The position numbers were made by a program, and so were the translations under genes. Shown here piece by piece: positions 57,473 through 64,000 of a stretch of DNA of 64,000 nt (its first letter is position 1; each line of letters begins with the position of its first letter). Source of the DNA: 'Cynodon dactylon' phytoplasma. GTDB lineage: Bacteria; Bacillota_I; Bacilli_A; Acholeplasmatales; Acholeplasmataceae. A model generated the notes under the pieces. That model had not been told where the DNA came from and did no database searches. It was given only the letters and a program-made list of their open reading frames with translations. The stretch is taken from positions 1-64,000 of the forward strand of contig NZ_VWOH01000001.1 in assembly GCF_009268075.1 (NCBI RefSeq). Direction: 5' to 3'.

Positions 57473-58015
57473 CTATTTTTTGTTACTCTTACCTGATTTT
57501 CGATGAATATATTGTCCTACTAAACGAATACCTTTTCCTTTATAAGGTTCTGGTTTTTTTAATTTTAATATTTTAGCTGAAAATTCACCTACCATCTGTT
57601 TATCAAATCCTTTAACAATAATTTCCTTGTTTTTAATAATTTCTACCTGTATATCTTTCATAATAGGTAAATAAACTTTATGAGAAAACCCCAAATTAAA
57701 CACAAGATTAGATGATTCTTTGTTTACGTCAAATCCTATACCAACGATTTCAATTTTTTTAATAAACATATTTTTTAAACCTAAAATCATATTCGCTAAT
57801 AAGGCTCTAGTAGTACCATGAATTTTTTTCATAAAAAAATCATTGTTAGGTCTAGAAATAGTAATTAAATTTTCTTTTACACTAATATTCAATAAAGGAT
57901 TAAAATGATATTTTAAAATATTATCTGATGATCTTACTTTTATTAAATTTTTATCTTCAATATCTACTTTTATTCCTTCTGGGATTATAATTATCTTTCT
58001 TCCTATTCTTGACAT
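57473..58015 (-). CDS. rplF: 50S ribosomal protein L6
   Basis: 180 residues. SRIGRKIIIIPEGIKV, HGTTRALLANMI and the C-terminal KPEPYKGKGIRL signature. Between rpsH and rplR. Confidence 0.97.
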   Translation of the reverse strand: MSRIGRKIIIIPEGIKVDIEDKNLIKVRSSDNILKYHFNPLLNISVKENLITISRPNNDFFMKKIHGTTRALLANMILGLKNMFIKKIEIVGIGFDVNKESSNLVFNLGFSHKVYLPIMKDIQVEIIKNKEIIVKGFDKQMVGEFSAKILKLKKPEPYKGKGIRLVGQYIHRKSGKSNKK

Positions 58016-58036
58016 TTATTTTTTATTATTAACTAA

Positions 58037-58405
58037 TTACCAAATATAAGCTAATAATTGACCTCCAATCCTTTTGGATAAAGCCTCATAATCAGTCAAA
58101 ACACCTTGAGAAGTTGAAATTATAGCAATTCCTAAACCATTCAATACTCTAGGTATTTTTTTTACTGAAACATATCTTGAAACTCTTTTTAATCCTAAAA
58201 TACTTCTTTCCTTCAAAGAATTGTATTTTAATTTAATAACAATATCTTTTTTTTTAATAATAAAATCCTTTATGAATCCTTCTCTTTTCATAATTTCTAA
58301 AATTTTTAATTTTAACTTAGAATTAGGCACTAAAACTTTTTCATAATTCATTATATTAGCATTACGAATTCTAGTTAATAAATCAGCAATAGGATCTGTT
58401 ACCAT
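58037..58405 (-). CDS. rpsH: 30S ribosomal protein S8
   Basis: 122 residues, slightly shorter than E. coli S8. [15 protein letters not shown] at the start and [19 protein letters not shown] near the end, with no loss of the RNA-binding C-terminus. Confidence 0.97.
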   Translation of the reverse strand: MVTDPIADLLTRIRNANIMNYEKVLVPNSKLKLKILEIMKREGFIKDFIIKKKDIVIKLKYNSLKERSILGLKRVSRYVSVKKIPRVLNGLGIAIISTSQGVLTDYEALSKRIGGQLLAYIW

Positions 58406-58430
58406 AATTGATTATTCACCTTTCTTTTAA

Positions 58431-58700
58431 TTACCAACTAATCTTTTTAACACCAGGTATTTCACCTTTATTAGCTAAAAAACGAAATTTAATTCTGGAC
58501 AAACCAAATTTTCTCATATAACCTCTAGATCTTCCATCTATTTGATCTATATTTTTTAAACGTACAGAAGATGATTTAATAGGTAATTTGGATAATCCTA
58601 TATAATCTTTTCTTTTTTTTAATTCTAATCTTTTTTCCCTAAATTTCATAAATAATTCTCTTTGTTTTAGGTTTTGAACGATTTTAGATTTTTTTGCCAT
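58431..58700 (-). CDS. rpsN: 30S ribosomal protein S14, zinc-free type
   Basis: 89 residues, the long form. It has the [18 protein letters not shown] end but none of the CxxC pairs of the short, zinc-binding S14 common in Gram-positive bacteria. Position between rplE and rpsH is normal. Confidence 0.96.
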   Translation of the reverse strand: MAKKSKIVQNLKQRELFMKFREKRLELKKRKDYIGLSKLPIKSSSVRLKNIDQIDGRSRGYMRKFGLSRIKFRFLANKGEIPGVKKISW

Positions 58701-58752
58701 AATTTTCTAACACAAATATTCCTTTCTTTTATACAATATAATTTTTATTTAA

Positions 58753-59295
58753 TTATTTTTTAAAAGGCATACCATAAAATTCTAATAATTTTTTAGCATC
58801 ATAATCATTTTTTGCTGTAGTAACTATACAAATATCCATTCCTTGTACTTTTTTAACTTTATCTAAATCAATTTCAGGAAAAACAATTTGTTCTTTTATA
58901 CCAAAACAATAATTTCCTTTTCCATCAAAAGATTTGTTTGATAAACCTCTAAAATCTCGTATCCGAGGAAAAACAACTTTAATTAATTTATTTAAAAAAA
59001 ATTCTTTTTTGACTCTTCTTAAAGTAACTTTTAATCCAATTGGCATTCCTTCTCTTAATTTAAAGTTAGAAATAGACTTTTTAGCTCTAGTAATAACAGG
59101 TCTTTGTCCACATATTAAAGTAAGTTGTTCTGAAAAATCATCCATAACTTTAATATTTGAAATAGATTCACGAATACCCATATTTACTACTATTTTTTCT
59201 ACTTTAGGCAATTGCATTAAAGATTTAAAATTAAAAATTTCTTTTAAAGTCAAAAAAGAATTTTCACTATTATTTAAAATATTATCTTTTTTCAT
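58753..59295 (-). CDS. rplE: 50S ribosomal protein L5
   Basis: 180 residues. [30 protein letters not shown] and [20 protein letters not shown] identify L5, a 5S rRNA binder. Confidence 0.97.
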   Translation of the reverse strand: MKKDNILNNSENSFLTLKEIFNFKSLMQLPKVEKIVVNMGIRESISNIKVMDDFSEQLTLICGQRPVITRAKKSISNFKLREGMPIGLKVTLRRVKKEFFLNKLIKVVFPRIRDFRGLSNKSFDGKGNYCFGIKEQIVFPEIDLDKVKKVQGMDICIVTTAKNDYDAKKLLEFYGMPFKK

Positions 59296-59307
59296 TTATC
59301 CAAAACC

Positions 59308-59661
59308 TTACTTTGATTCAAAATTATCTAAAACATTTCCTGTTTTTTTACTATAACGTATTTTTTTATTAGATTCTATACGAAAACCAACTCTTGTAGG
59401 AATTTTTTTATCAGGATCTATTAAAGCAACATTAGAAATATGAATAGGCACTTCTTGCTTAAGGATACCACCTTTATCTTCCTTATTCAAGGGTTTTTGA
59501 TGTTTAGTTATAATATTAACACCTTCGACTAAAACTTTTTGTTCTTTAAAAAAAATTTTTAAAACTTTACCAATTTTATTTTTTTTTATACCGTCTTTAT
59601 CAATAAAAAAACGATCTTTTCCTGCGATAACAGCAACTATATCTCCGACTTTAATATACAT
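59308..59661 (-). CDS. rplX: 50S ribosomal protein L24
   Basis: 117 residues from ATG 59661. An ATG six bases earlier (59667) lies only 2 nt from the AGGGG ribosome site, so 59661, with 8 nt spacing, is preferred. The KOW-type IKVGDIVAVIAGKD, VLVEGVNIITKHQKP and RVGFRI segments are typical; the tail is longer than usual. Confidence 0.96.
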   Translation of the reverse strand: MYIKVGDIVAVIAGKDRFFIDKDGIKKNKIGKVLKIFFKEQKVLVEGVNIITKHQKPLNKEDKGGILKQEVPIHISNVALIDPDKKIPTRVGFRIESNKKIRYSKKTGNVLDNFESK

Positions 59662-59689
59662 TATCATTTCCCCTACTTAATATTTAGTT

Positions 59690-60070
59690 TTAAACTATGA
59701 ACACTTTTTCTGCTAGAGAAAGAAACTTAGAAAAATTAATACTTTTTAATTTATTATTTCTTACTACTGGTCCAAAAATTCTTGTACCTTTAGGTGTTAA
59801 ATCATCTTTAATAAGGATAACAGCATTATCACTAAATTTAATGTAAGAACCATCAATTCCATTAGCTCCTGACTTAGTTCTTAAGATTATAGCTTTTGAT
59901 TTTTCACCTTTTTTAACTATACCAGAAGGAAAAGCTTTTTTAATAGAAACAATAACAATATCGCCTATATTCGCATAACGTCTCTTACTAGCTCCAGGAA
60001 TATCGATAACTAGAACTTCTTTCGCTCCACTATTATCAGCTACATTTAAACGACTATTTCTTTGAATCAT
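59690..60070 (-). CDS. rplN: 50S ribosomal protein L14
   Basis: 126 residues (usual 122). [19 protein letters not shown] at the start, and [12 protein letters not shown] plus FLSLAEKV at the end. The start lies within the rpsQ 3' end (17-nt overlap). Confidence 0.97.
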   Translation of the reverse strand: MIQRNSRLNVADNSGAKEVLVIDIPGASKRRYANIGDIVIVSIKKAFPSGIVKKGEKSKAIILRTKSGANGIDGSYIKFSDNAVILIKDDLTPKGTRIFGPVVRNNKLKSINFSKFLSLAEKVFIV

Positions 60071-60350
60071 ATTGTACTTCCTTATTTTTAATATTTTTAG
60101 ATATATCTTTATGCAAAATATTCAATAGTCTAAATCTTTTATTTTTAGATAAAGGTCTTGTTTCTATAAATTCAACTAAATAACCAACTTTTGCTACTTC
60201 TGTTTCATCATGGACATAAAATTTACTAGTTTTTTTAATTTTTTTATCATACAAAAAATGTTTTTTATAATAATCTACAGCTACAGTTATTGTCTTGTCC
60301 ATTTTATCAGAAACAACATAACCTTTTAATATTTTTCTACTATTACGCAT
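60054..60350 (-). CDS. rpsQ: 30S ribosomal protein S17
   Basis: 98 residues. [26 protein letters not shown] and [15 protein letters not shown] identify S17; a Lys/Asn-rich extension of about 15 residues overlaps the rplN start by 17 nt. Confidence 0.97.
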   Translation of the reverse strand: MRNSRKILKGYVVSDKMDKTITVAVDYYKKHFLYDKKIKKTSKFYVHDETEVAKVGYLVEFIETRPLSKNKRFRLLNILHKDISKNIKNKEVQYDSKK

Positions 60351-60388
60351 ATATTTTATTCTCCCTTCTTAATAAATTTTCTTATTTT

Positions 60389-60583
60389 TCATTTCTTTTT
60401 TTTGATTTCATTAAGAACTGTTTTCATTCTGGCTATTGTTTTTTTATACTTACGAATAACTGAAGTATCCTTTAATTTGGATAAATCTAATTTAATTTTT
60501 TTATCAAAAAGTTCTTTTTGTATAACAAAAATTTTATCTTCTATTTGTTTTTCTGATAATTTACGAATTTCTTCTATTTTCAT
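60389..60583 (-). CDS. rpmC: 50S ribosomal protein L29
   Basis: 64 residues, two-helix protein. EEIRKLSEKQIEDKIF and KKTIARMKTVLNEIK fit L29. Three nt downstream of rplP. Confidence 0.96.
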   Translation of the reverse strand: MKIEEIRKLSEKQIEDKIFVIQKELFDKKIKLDLSKLKDTSVIRKYKKTIARMKTVLNEIKKKK

Positions 60584-60586
60584 GGA

Positions 60587-61006
60587 TTATTCTTGACCTC
60601 TTTTTACAATTTTAGTCCTAATAGATAATTTATGAGATGCAAGTCTTAAAGCTTCAATTTCTAATTTATCAGAATTGTTCACATCACTTACTTCAAAAAT
60701 CACTTTTCCTTTTTTAACAACTGCAACCCATAATTCAGGAGCTCCTTTACCAGAACCCATTCTCACTTCTAAAGGTTTTCTAGTTAAAGATAGATGAGGA
60801 AAAATATTTATCCAAACCTTTCCTTCTCTTTTCATATGACGAGTCATAGCTATTCTAGCAGCTTCAATTTGTTTATTAGATATCCAATTACCTGTTTTTG
60901 CAATAAGACCATAATTACCGTTAATAATTTTATTTTTACCTTTAGATTTTCCTTCGTAACTTAAACGATGAGGACGACGAAATTTTGTCTTTTTAGGAAC
61001 TAGCAT
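60587..61006 (-). CDS. rplP: 50S ribosomal protein L16
   Basis: 139 residues. [14 protein letters not shown] at the start, [17 protein letters not shown] and [20 protein letters not shown] mid-protein, all typical of L16 next to the A site. Confidence 0.98.
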   Translation of the reverse strand: MLVPKKTKFRRPHRLSYEGKSKGKNKIINGNYGLIAKTGNWISNKQIEAARIAMTRHMKREGKVWINIFPHLSLTRKPLEVRMGSGKGAPELWVAVVKKGKVIFEVSDVNNSDKLEIEALRLASHKLSIRTKIVKRGQE

Positions 61007-61083
61007 ATTTTTACCTCTTTTTTTAAAATTAAAATCATTCTTTTAAATAACTAAAAAAATTAATTATTAATTAATAACTTCTT

Positions 61084-61749
61084 TTATTTATTATTATTAT
61101 TATTTTTAATAGGCAAAATTTCATCATTGAAAATCCAAACTTGTATACCTATAACGCCATAAATAGTTCTTGCTTCATCAAAAGCATAATCAATATCTGC
61201 TCTTAATGTATTCAAAGGAACTAATCCTAAAGAAATATTTTCTCTTCTTGCTATTTCTGCTCCTCCTAAACGGCCTGAAACAGAAATTTTAACACCTTTA
61301 GCTCCTTTTTTTAGAGCTTTTTGAACAGCCATTTTTTGAGCAACTTTAAAAAAAACTCTATTTTCTAATTGCATAGCGATATTTTGAGCAACTAAAGAAG
61401 CATTTTTTTCAAACATTTTTATTTCAAAGACATTTATTTCGATTTTTTTTCTAATCAATTCTTCTATTTTTTTAATTAAATTATTTTTTGTTTTATTTTC
61501 GGCTCCTTGAATCAAACCTATTTTAGAAGTATAAATATCGATTTCTATCTGTTCACTATCAGATTTCTTTAAACGTTTTATTTCTATTTTACCAATAATT
61601 CCTTTAGGATAAAATTTTTTAATTAAATTTCTGATATTAAAATCTTCCAAAACTAAAATAGGGACTTTTTTATCATCAGAATACCATCTAGATTCCCAAT
61701 TTCTAATAATACCCAATCTTAATCCATTTGGATTACTTTTTTGACCCAT
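61084..61749 (-). CDS. rpsC: 30S ribosomal protein S3
   Basis: 221 residues. [20 protein letters not shown], the KH-type middle domain and [17 protein letters not shown] identify S3 at the mRNA entry site. Its ATG lies within the end of rplV (17-nt overlap). Confidence 0.98.
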   Translation of the reverse strand: MGQKSNPNGLRLGIIRNWESRWYSDDKKVPILVLEDFNIRNLIKKFYPKGIIGKIEIKRLKKSDSEQIEIDIYTSKIGLIQGAENKTKNNLIKKIEELIRKKIEINVFEIKMFEKNASLVAQNIAMQLENRVFFKVAQKMAVQKALKKGAKGVKISVSGRLGGAEIARRENISLGLVPLNTLRADIDYAFDEARTIYGVIGIQVWIFNDEILPIKNNNNNK

Positions 61750-62104
61750 TGTTGATCTCCTTATTTTTATTTTCTACAGAAGAAACGGATATAGTTATAT
61801 GACTAGTTCTTTTTTTTATTTTATCAGTTTTACCTTTTGCTCTCGGAAAAAATCTAGTTAAACGTAAACCTTCGTTAACAAATATTTGATTAATGTATAA
61901 ATCATCCTCATTAAATTTATAATTGTGAACAGCATTAGCAACAGCACTTTTTAAAAGTTTCAAAACAACAGAAGATGCTGTTTTGCGAGTAAACATTAAA
62001 ATAGATTGTGCTTCTTTAATTCTTTTTCCTCTGACTAAATCAATTACTAAACGAACTTTTCTAGGAGTAATAGGGATTTTATTTGCAATAGCTTTTATAT
62101 TCAT
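61733..62104 (-). CDS. rplV: 50S ribosomal protein L22
   Basis: 123 residues. [18 protein letters not shown] and the exit-tunnel loop [21 protein letters not shown] are present. The C-terminal tail overlaps rpsC. The rplV-rpsC pair is a standard phytoplasma typing locus. Confidence 0.98.
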   Translation of the reverse strand: MNIKAIANKIPITPRKVRLVIDLVRGKRIKEAQSILMFTRKTASSVVLKLLKSAVANAVHNYKFNEDDLYINQIFVNEGLRLTRFFPRAKGKTDKIKKRTSHITISVSSVENKNKEINNGSKK

Positions 62105-62121
62105 TTAAAATTACCTTCTTA

Positions 62122-62403
62122 TTATTTTTTTGGTTTTTTCTTATCTTCTTTAGCATGGCCACGAAAATTACGAGTAGAAGAAAATTCAGATAATTTATGA
62201 CCTACCATATCTTCTGTTATAGAAGAAATAATATAATCTTTTCCGTTATAAACAGCTATTTTATGACCTATAAAATCAGGCAAAATAGTGCTTCTACGAG
62301 ATCTTGTTTTAATAACTTTTTTTTTTTTACTTTGATTTTGTTTTATTATTTTAGATAATAAATTTTGGTCACAAAACGGTCCTTTTTTTACAGAACGAGA
62401 CAT
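62122..62403 (-). CDS. rpsS: 30S ribosomal protein S19
   Basis: 93 residues. [12 protein letters not shown] at the start, [22 protein letters not shown] and [20 protein letters not shown] at the end identify S19. Confidence 0.98.
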   Translation of the reverse strand: MSRSVKKGPFCDQNLLSKIIKQNQSKKKKVIKTRSRRSTILPDFIGHKIAVYNGKDYIISSITEDMVGHKLSEFSSTRNFRGHAKEDKKKPKK

Positions 62404-62431
62404 TTTAATTATACCTCTTTTTTTTATTTAT

Positions 62432-63265
62432 TTATTTTTTTTTACGATTTTTAATAATTAATTGACTATGAACTTTGCCGCTTTTACGTGTTTTAACACC
62501 ACGAGCTTTTTTACCCCAAGGAGTCATAGGAGATTTTCTTCCGATAGGAGCACGACCTTCACCACCACCATGAGGATGATCATTAGGATTCATGGCAGAA
62601 CCTCTTACTGTAGGTCGAAAAGATAAATAACGTGTTCTACCTGCTTTTCCGTTTCTGATTAATTTATAAGATTCGTTTCCGACAACTCCTATAGTTGCTT
62701 TGCAAACTCCTAAAATTTTTCTAATTTCTCCTGAAGGTAAACCAATAACAACATATTTGTCTTCTTTTTTAATAATCTGAACTGACATTCCCGCACTACG
62801 TGCTAATTGGCCACCTCTTCCGGGTTTTAATTCAATATTATGTATAAAAGTACCTACAGGAATATTTTTTAAAGGTAAAGCGTTTCCAACTTTAATATCA
62901 ACTTTAGAACCAGAACAAATTTTATTTCCTACTTTTAATTCTTTTGGAGCTAAAATATATCTTTTTTCTCCATCTATATAATGAATCAAAGCAATATAAC
63001 AATTACGATTTGGATCATACTCTATTGAAGCAACTTTTCCAATAATATCATCTTTATTTCTTTTAAAATCAATAATACGATACTTTTGTTTTGCTCCGCC
63101 TCCTCTATGTCTTACAGTTATTTTTCCTTGATTATTTCTTCCTCCAGTTTTTTTTTGAAAAACTAAAAGTTTTTTTTCAGGCTTAGAAGTAGTAATTTCA
63201 TCAAAACTTTGTAAACGCATATTACGATGTCCGTTAGATGTAGGATTATATTTTTTTATAGACAT
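62432..63265 (-). CDS. rplB: 50S ribosomal protein L2
   Basis: 277 residues. [20 protein letters not shown], the peptidyl-transferase-region [21 protein letters not shown] and a basic tail identify L2. A 106-nt gap separates it from rplW; it holds nothing beyond A+T-rich sequence and a ribosome site. Confidence 0.98.
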   Translation of the reverse strand: MSIKKYNPTSNGHRNMRLQSFDEITTSKPEKKLLVFQKKTGGRNNQGKITVRHRGGGAKQKYRIIDFKRNKDDIIGKVASIEYDPNRNCYIALIHYIDGEKRYILAPKELKVGNKICSGSKVDIKVGNALPLKNIPVGTFIHNIELKPGRGGQLARSAGMSVQIIKKEDKYVVIGLPSGEIRKILGVCKATIGVVGNESYKLIRNGKAGRTRYLSFRPTVRGSAMNPNDHPHGGGEGRAPIGRKSPMTPWGKKARGVKTRKSGKVHSQLIIKNRKKK

Positions 63266-63371
63266 TCAAATAGTAACACCTTTCTTTTTTTAAAAAAAAA
63301 TTAAATTTTTAATTCTTTTTAATTCTTTTATTATTTCAAAAAAATAAAAATAATTAAAAAAATTTTATTGA

Positions 63372-63659
63372 TCATTGAAAAATATCAATTTTTTGACCTG
63401 GAAATAATTTAACCATAGCTTTCTTATAAGAAGAAGTATAACCAATATATTTCCCTTTTCTCTTTAATTTAGGCAAAACATTAATAGTACGAACTTTTTG
63501 AACTTTTACTAAAAAAAATTTTTCTATAGCTTTTTTAATTTCTTTTGTATTAGTTTTTTTTTCAACATTAAAACTATATTCATTTTGAAATTCAATTTTT
63601 TTATTTGAAGTTTCAGTTATAATAACAGATTTAATCAATTTATAATAATTAGACATCAT
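63372..63659 (-). CDS. rplW: 50S ribosomal protein L23
   Basis: 95 residues. Contains KYTFEV-like YSFNVEKKTNTKEIKKAIEKFF, KVRTINVLPKLKRKGKYIG and a final QKIDIF. Its ATG overlaps the rplD stop (ATGA). Confidence 0.96.
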   Translation of the reverse strand: MMSNYYKLIKSVIITETSNKKIEFQNEYSFNVEKKTNTKEIKKAIEKFFLVKVQKVRTINVLPKLKRKGKYIGYTSSYKKAMVKLFPGQKIDIFQ

Positions 63660-64000
63660 TTAAAAACCTCTTCAAAATATAAAATAGATTCTTTAGTCAT
63701 AACAAGATAATTTGTATTCATTATTTGATAAACACTAACATGAGAAACACTTTCTAAAGTTACATTAGACAAATTATTAGTAGAACGTATTAAATTTTCA
63801 TCTAATTCTTTAACTATAAATAAAATCTTTCCTTTTACATTTATATTATTTAAAAAAATTTGAAATTCTTTTGTTTTAAAACTTTCCATTTTAAAATCAT
63901 CTATAATAATCAAATTTTTTCTTTTTGTTTGTATGGATAAAGCAGAATAAAAAGCAATCTTCTTTACTTTATCATTAATTTTAAAATCATAATTTCTAGG
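63656..64000 (-). CDS. rplD: 50S ribosomal protein L4 (5' end outside window)
   Basis: The frame is open from the stop at 63656 to the right window edge (about 114 codons). An internal TTG at 63913 is not the start. The upstream part reads PRNYDFKINDKVKKIAFYSALS, a typical L4 segment, followed by LIIIDDFKM and a divergent C-terminus. Overlaps rplW by 4 nt. The S10-operon genes rplC and rpsJ should follow beyond the edge. Confidence 0.94.
   Translation of the reverse strand, partial: PRNYDFKINDKVKKIAFYSALSIQTKRKNLIIIDDFKMESFKTKEFQIFLNNINVKGKILFIVKELDENLIRSTNNLSNVTLESVSHVSVYQIMNTNYLVMTKESILYFEEVFK

Noticed and set aside
1-64000. Mycoplasma/Spiroplasma genetic code (TGA = Trp)
   Set aside because: thyA and rpoA end at TGA at the family-expected position and RF2 is encoded.

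Overview
The window comes from a very A+T-rich, small-genome wall-less bacterium, almost certainly a phytoplasma ('Candidatus Phytoplasma', Acholeplasmatales). The evidence is a secreted protein with a phytoplasma-type signal sequence, a malate-import/malic-enzyme route, a free-standing 5'-3' exonuclease in place of DNA polymerase I, class-specific ribosomal proteins, and an IS150-group transposase remnant. TGA is used as a stop (thyA, rpoA) and RF2 is encoded, so the code is standard (table 11) and not the Mycoplasma/Spiroplasma code. I cannot name the species; pyruvate kinase is present.

Layout. 1-3.8 kb: accessory left edge, with the end of a coiled-coil, C-terminally anchored AAA+ ATPase and a candidate effector carrying nine 24-bp repeats. 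4.05-5.24 kb: malic enzyme. 5.3-29.3 kb: a long minus-strand housekeeping block (sufS, plsC, folA, thyA, tRNA-Ser, ackA, exonuclease, ffh, ftsY, topA, rbgA, tilS, aspS, hisS, mnmA, a degenerate nadE, yitT-like, prfB, secA). 29.5-30.4 kb: cyclic-di-AMP receptor-like gene and rpsO on the plus strand. 30.5-33.8 kb: tRNA-Gly, tRNA-Thr, malate symporter and pyruvate kinase on the minus strand. 33.8-35.7 kb: a gene-poor accessory scar with a frameshifted small membrane gene and a transposase fragment. 35.7-43.3 kb: plus-strand expanded cold-shock protein, metK, proS, CorC-like protein and P-type ATPase. 43.4-64 kb: minus-strand metG-rsmI-holB-tmk-truA, an ECF transporter energising module, and the alpha, spc and S10 ribosomal protein clusters, running off the right edge inside rplD.

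How the genes fit together. Malate symporter, malic enzyme and acetate kinase form most of a malate-to-acetate energy route. ffh, ftsY, secA and secY provide the export path a signal-bearing effector needs. The ribosomal cluster is complete from rplD to rplQ, includes the short rpmJ, and lacks adk between secY and map.

The main points for a second look are: NAD synthetase with an intact glutaminase half but no recognisable ATP-pyrophosphatase motif; the repeat-bearing secreted protein; a recent exact duplication of a zinc ribbon in topA; a tRNA-Thr with an apparently compensated A19-U56 tertiary pair; a cold-shock protein with large insertions; and a small membrane gene split at a T7 run. I found no CRISPR array, rRNA, replication origin or complete insertion sequence. 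All calls come from reading the sequence; no database search was run.
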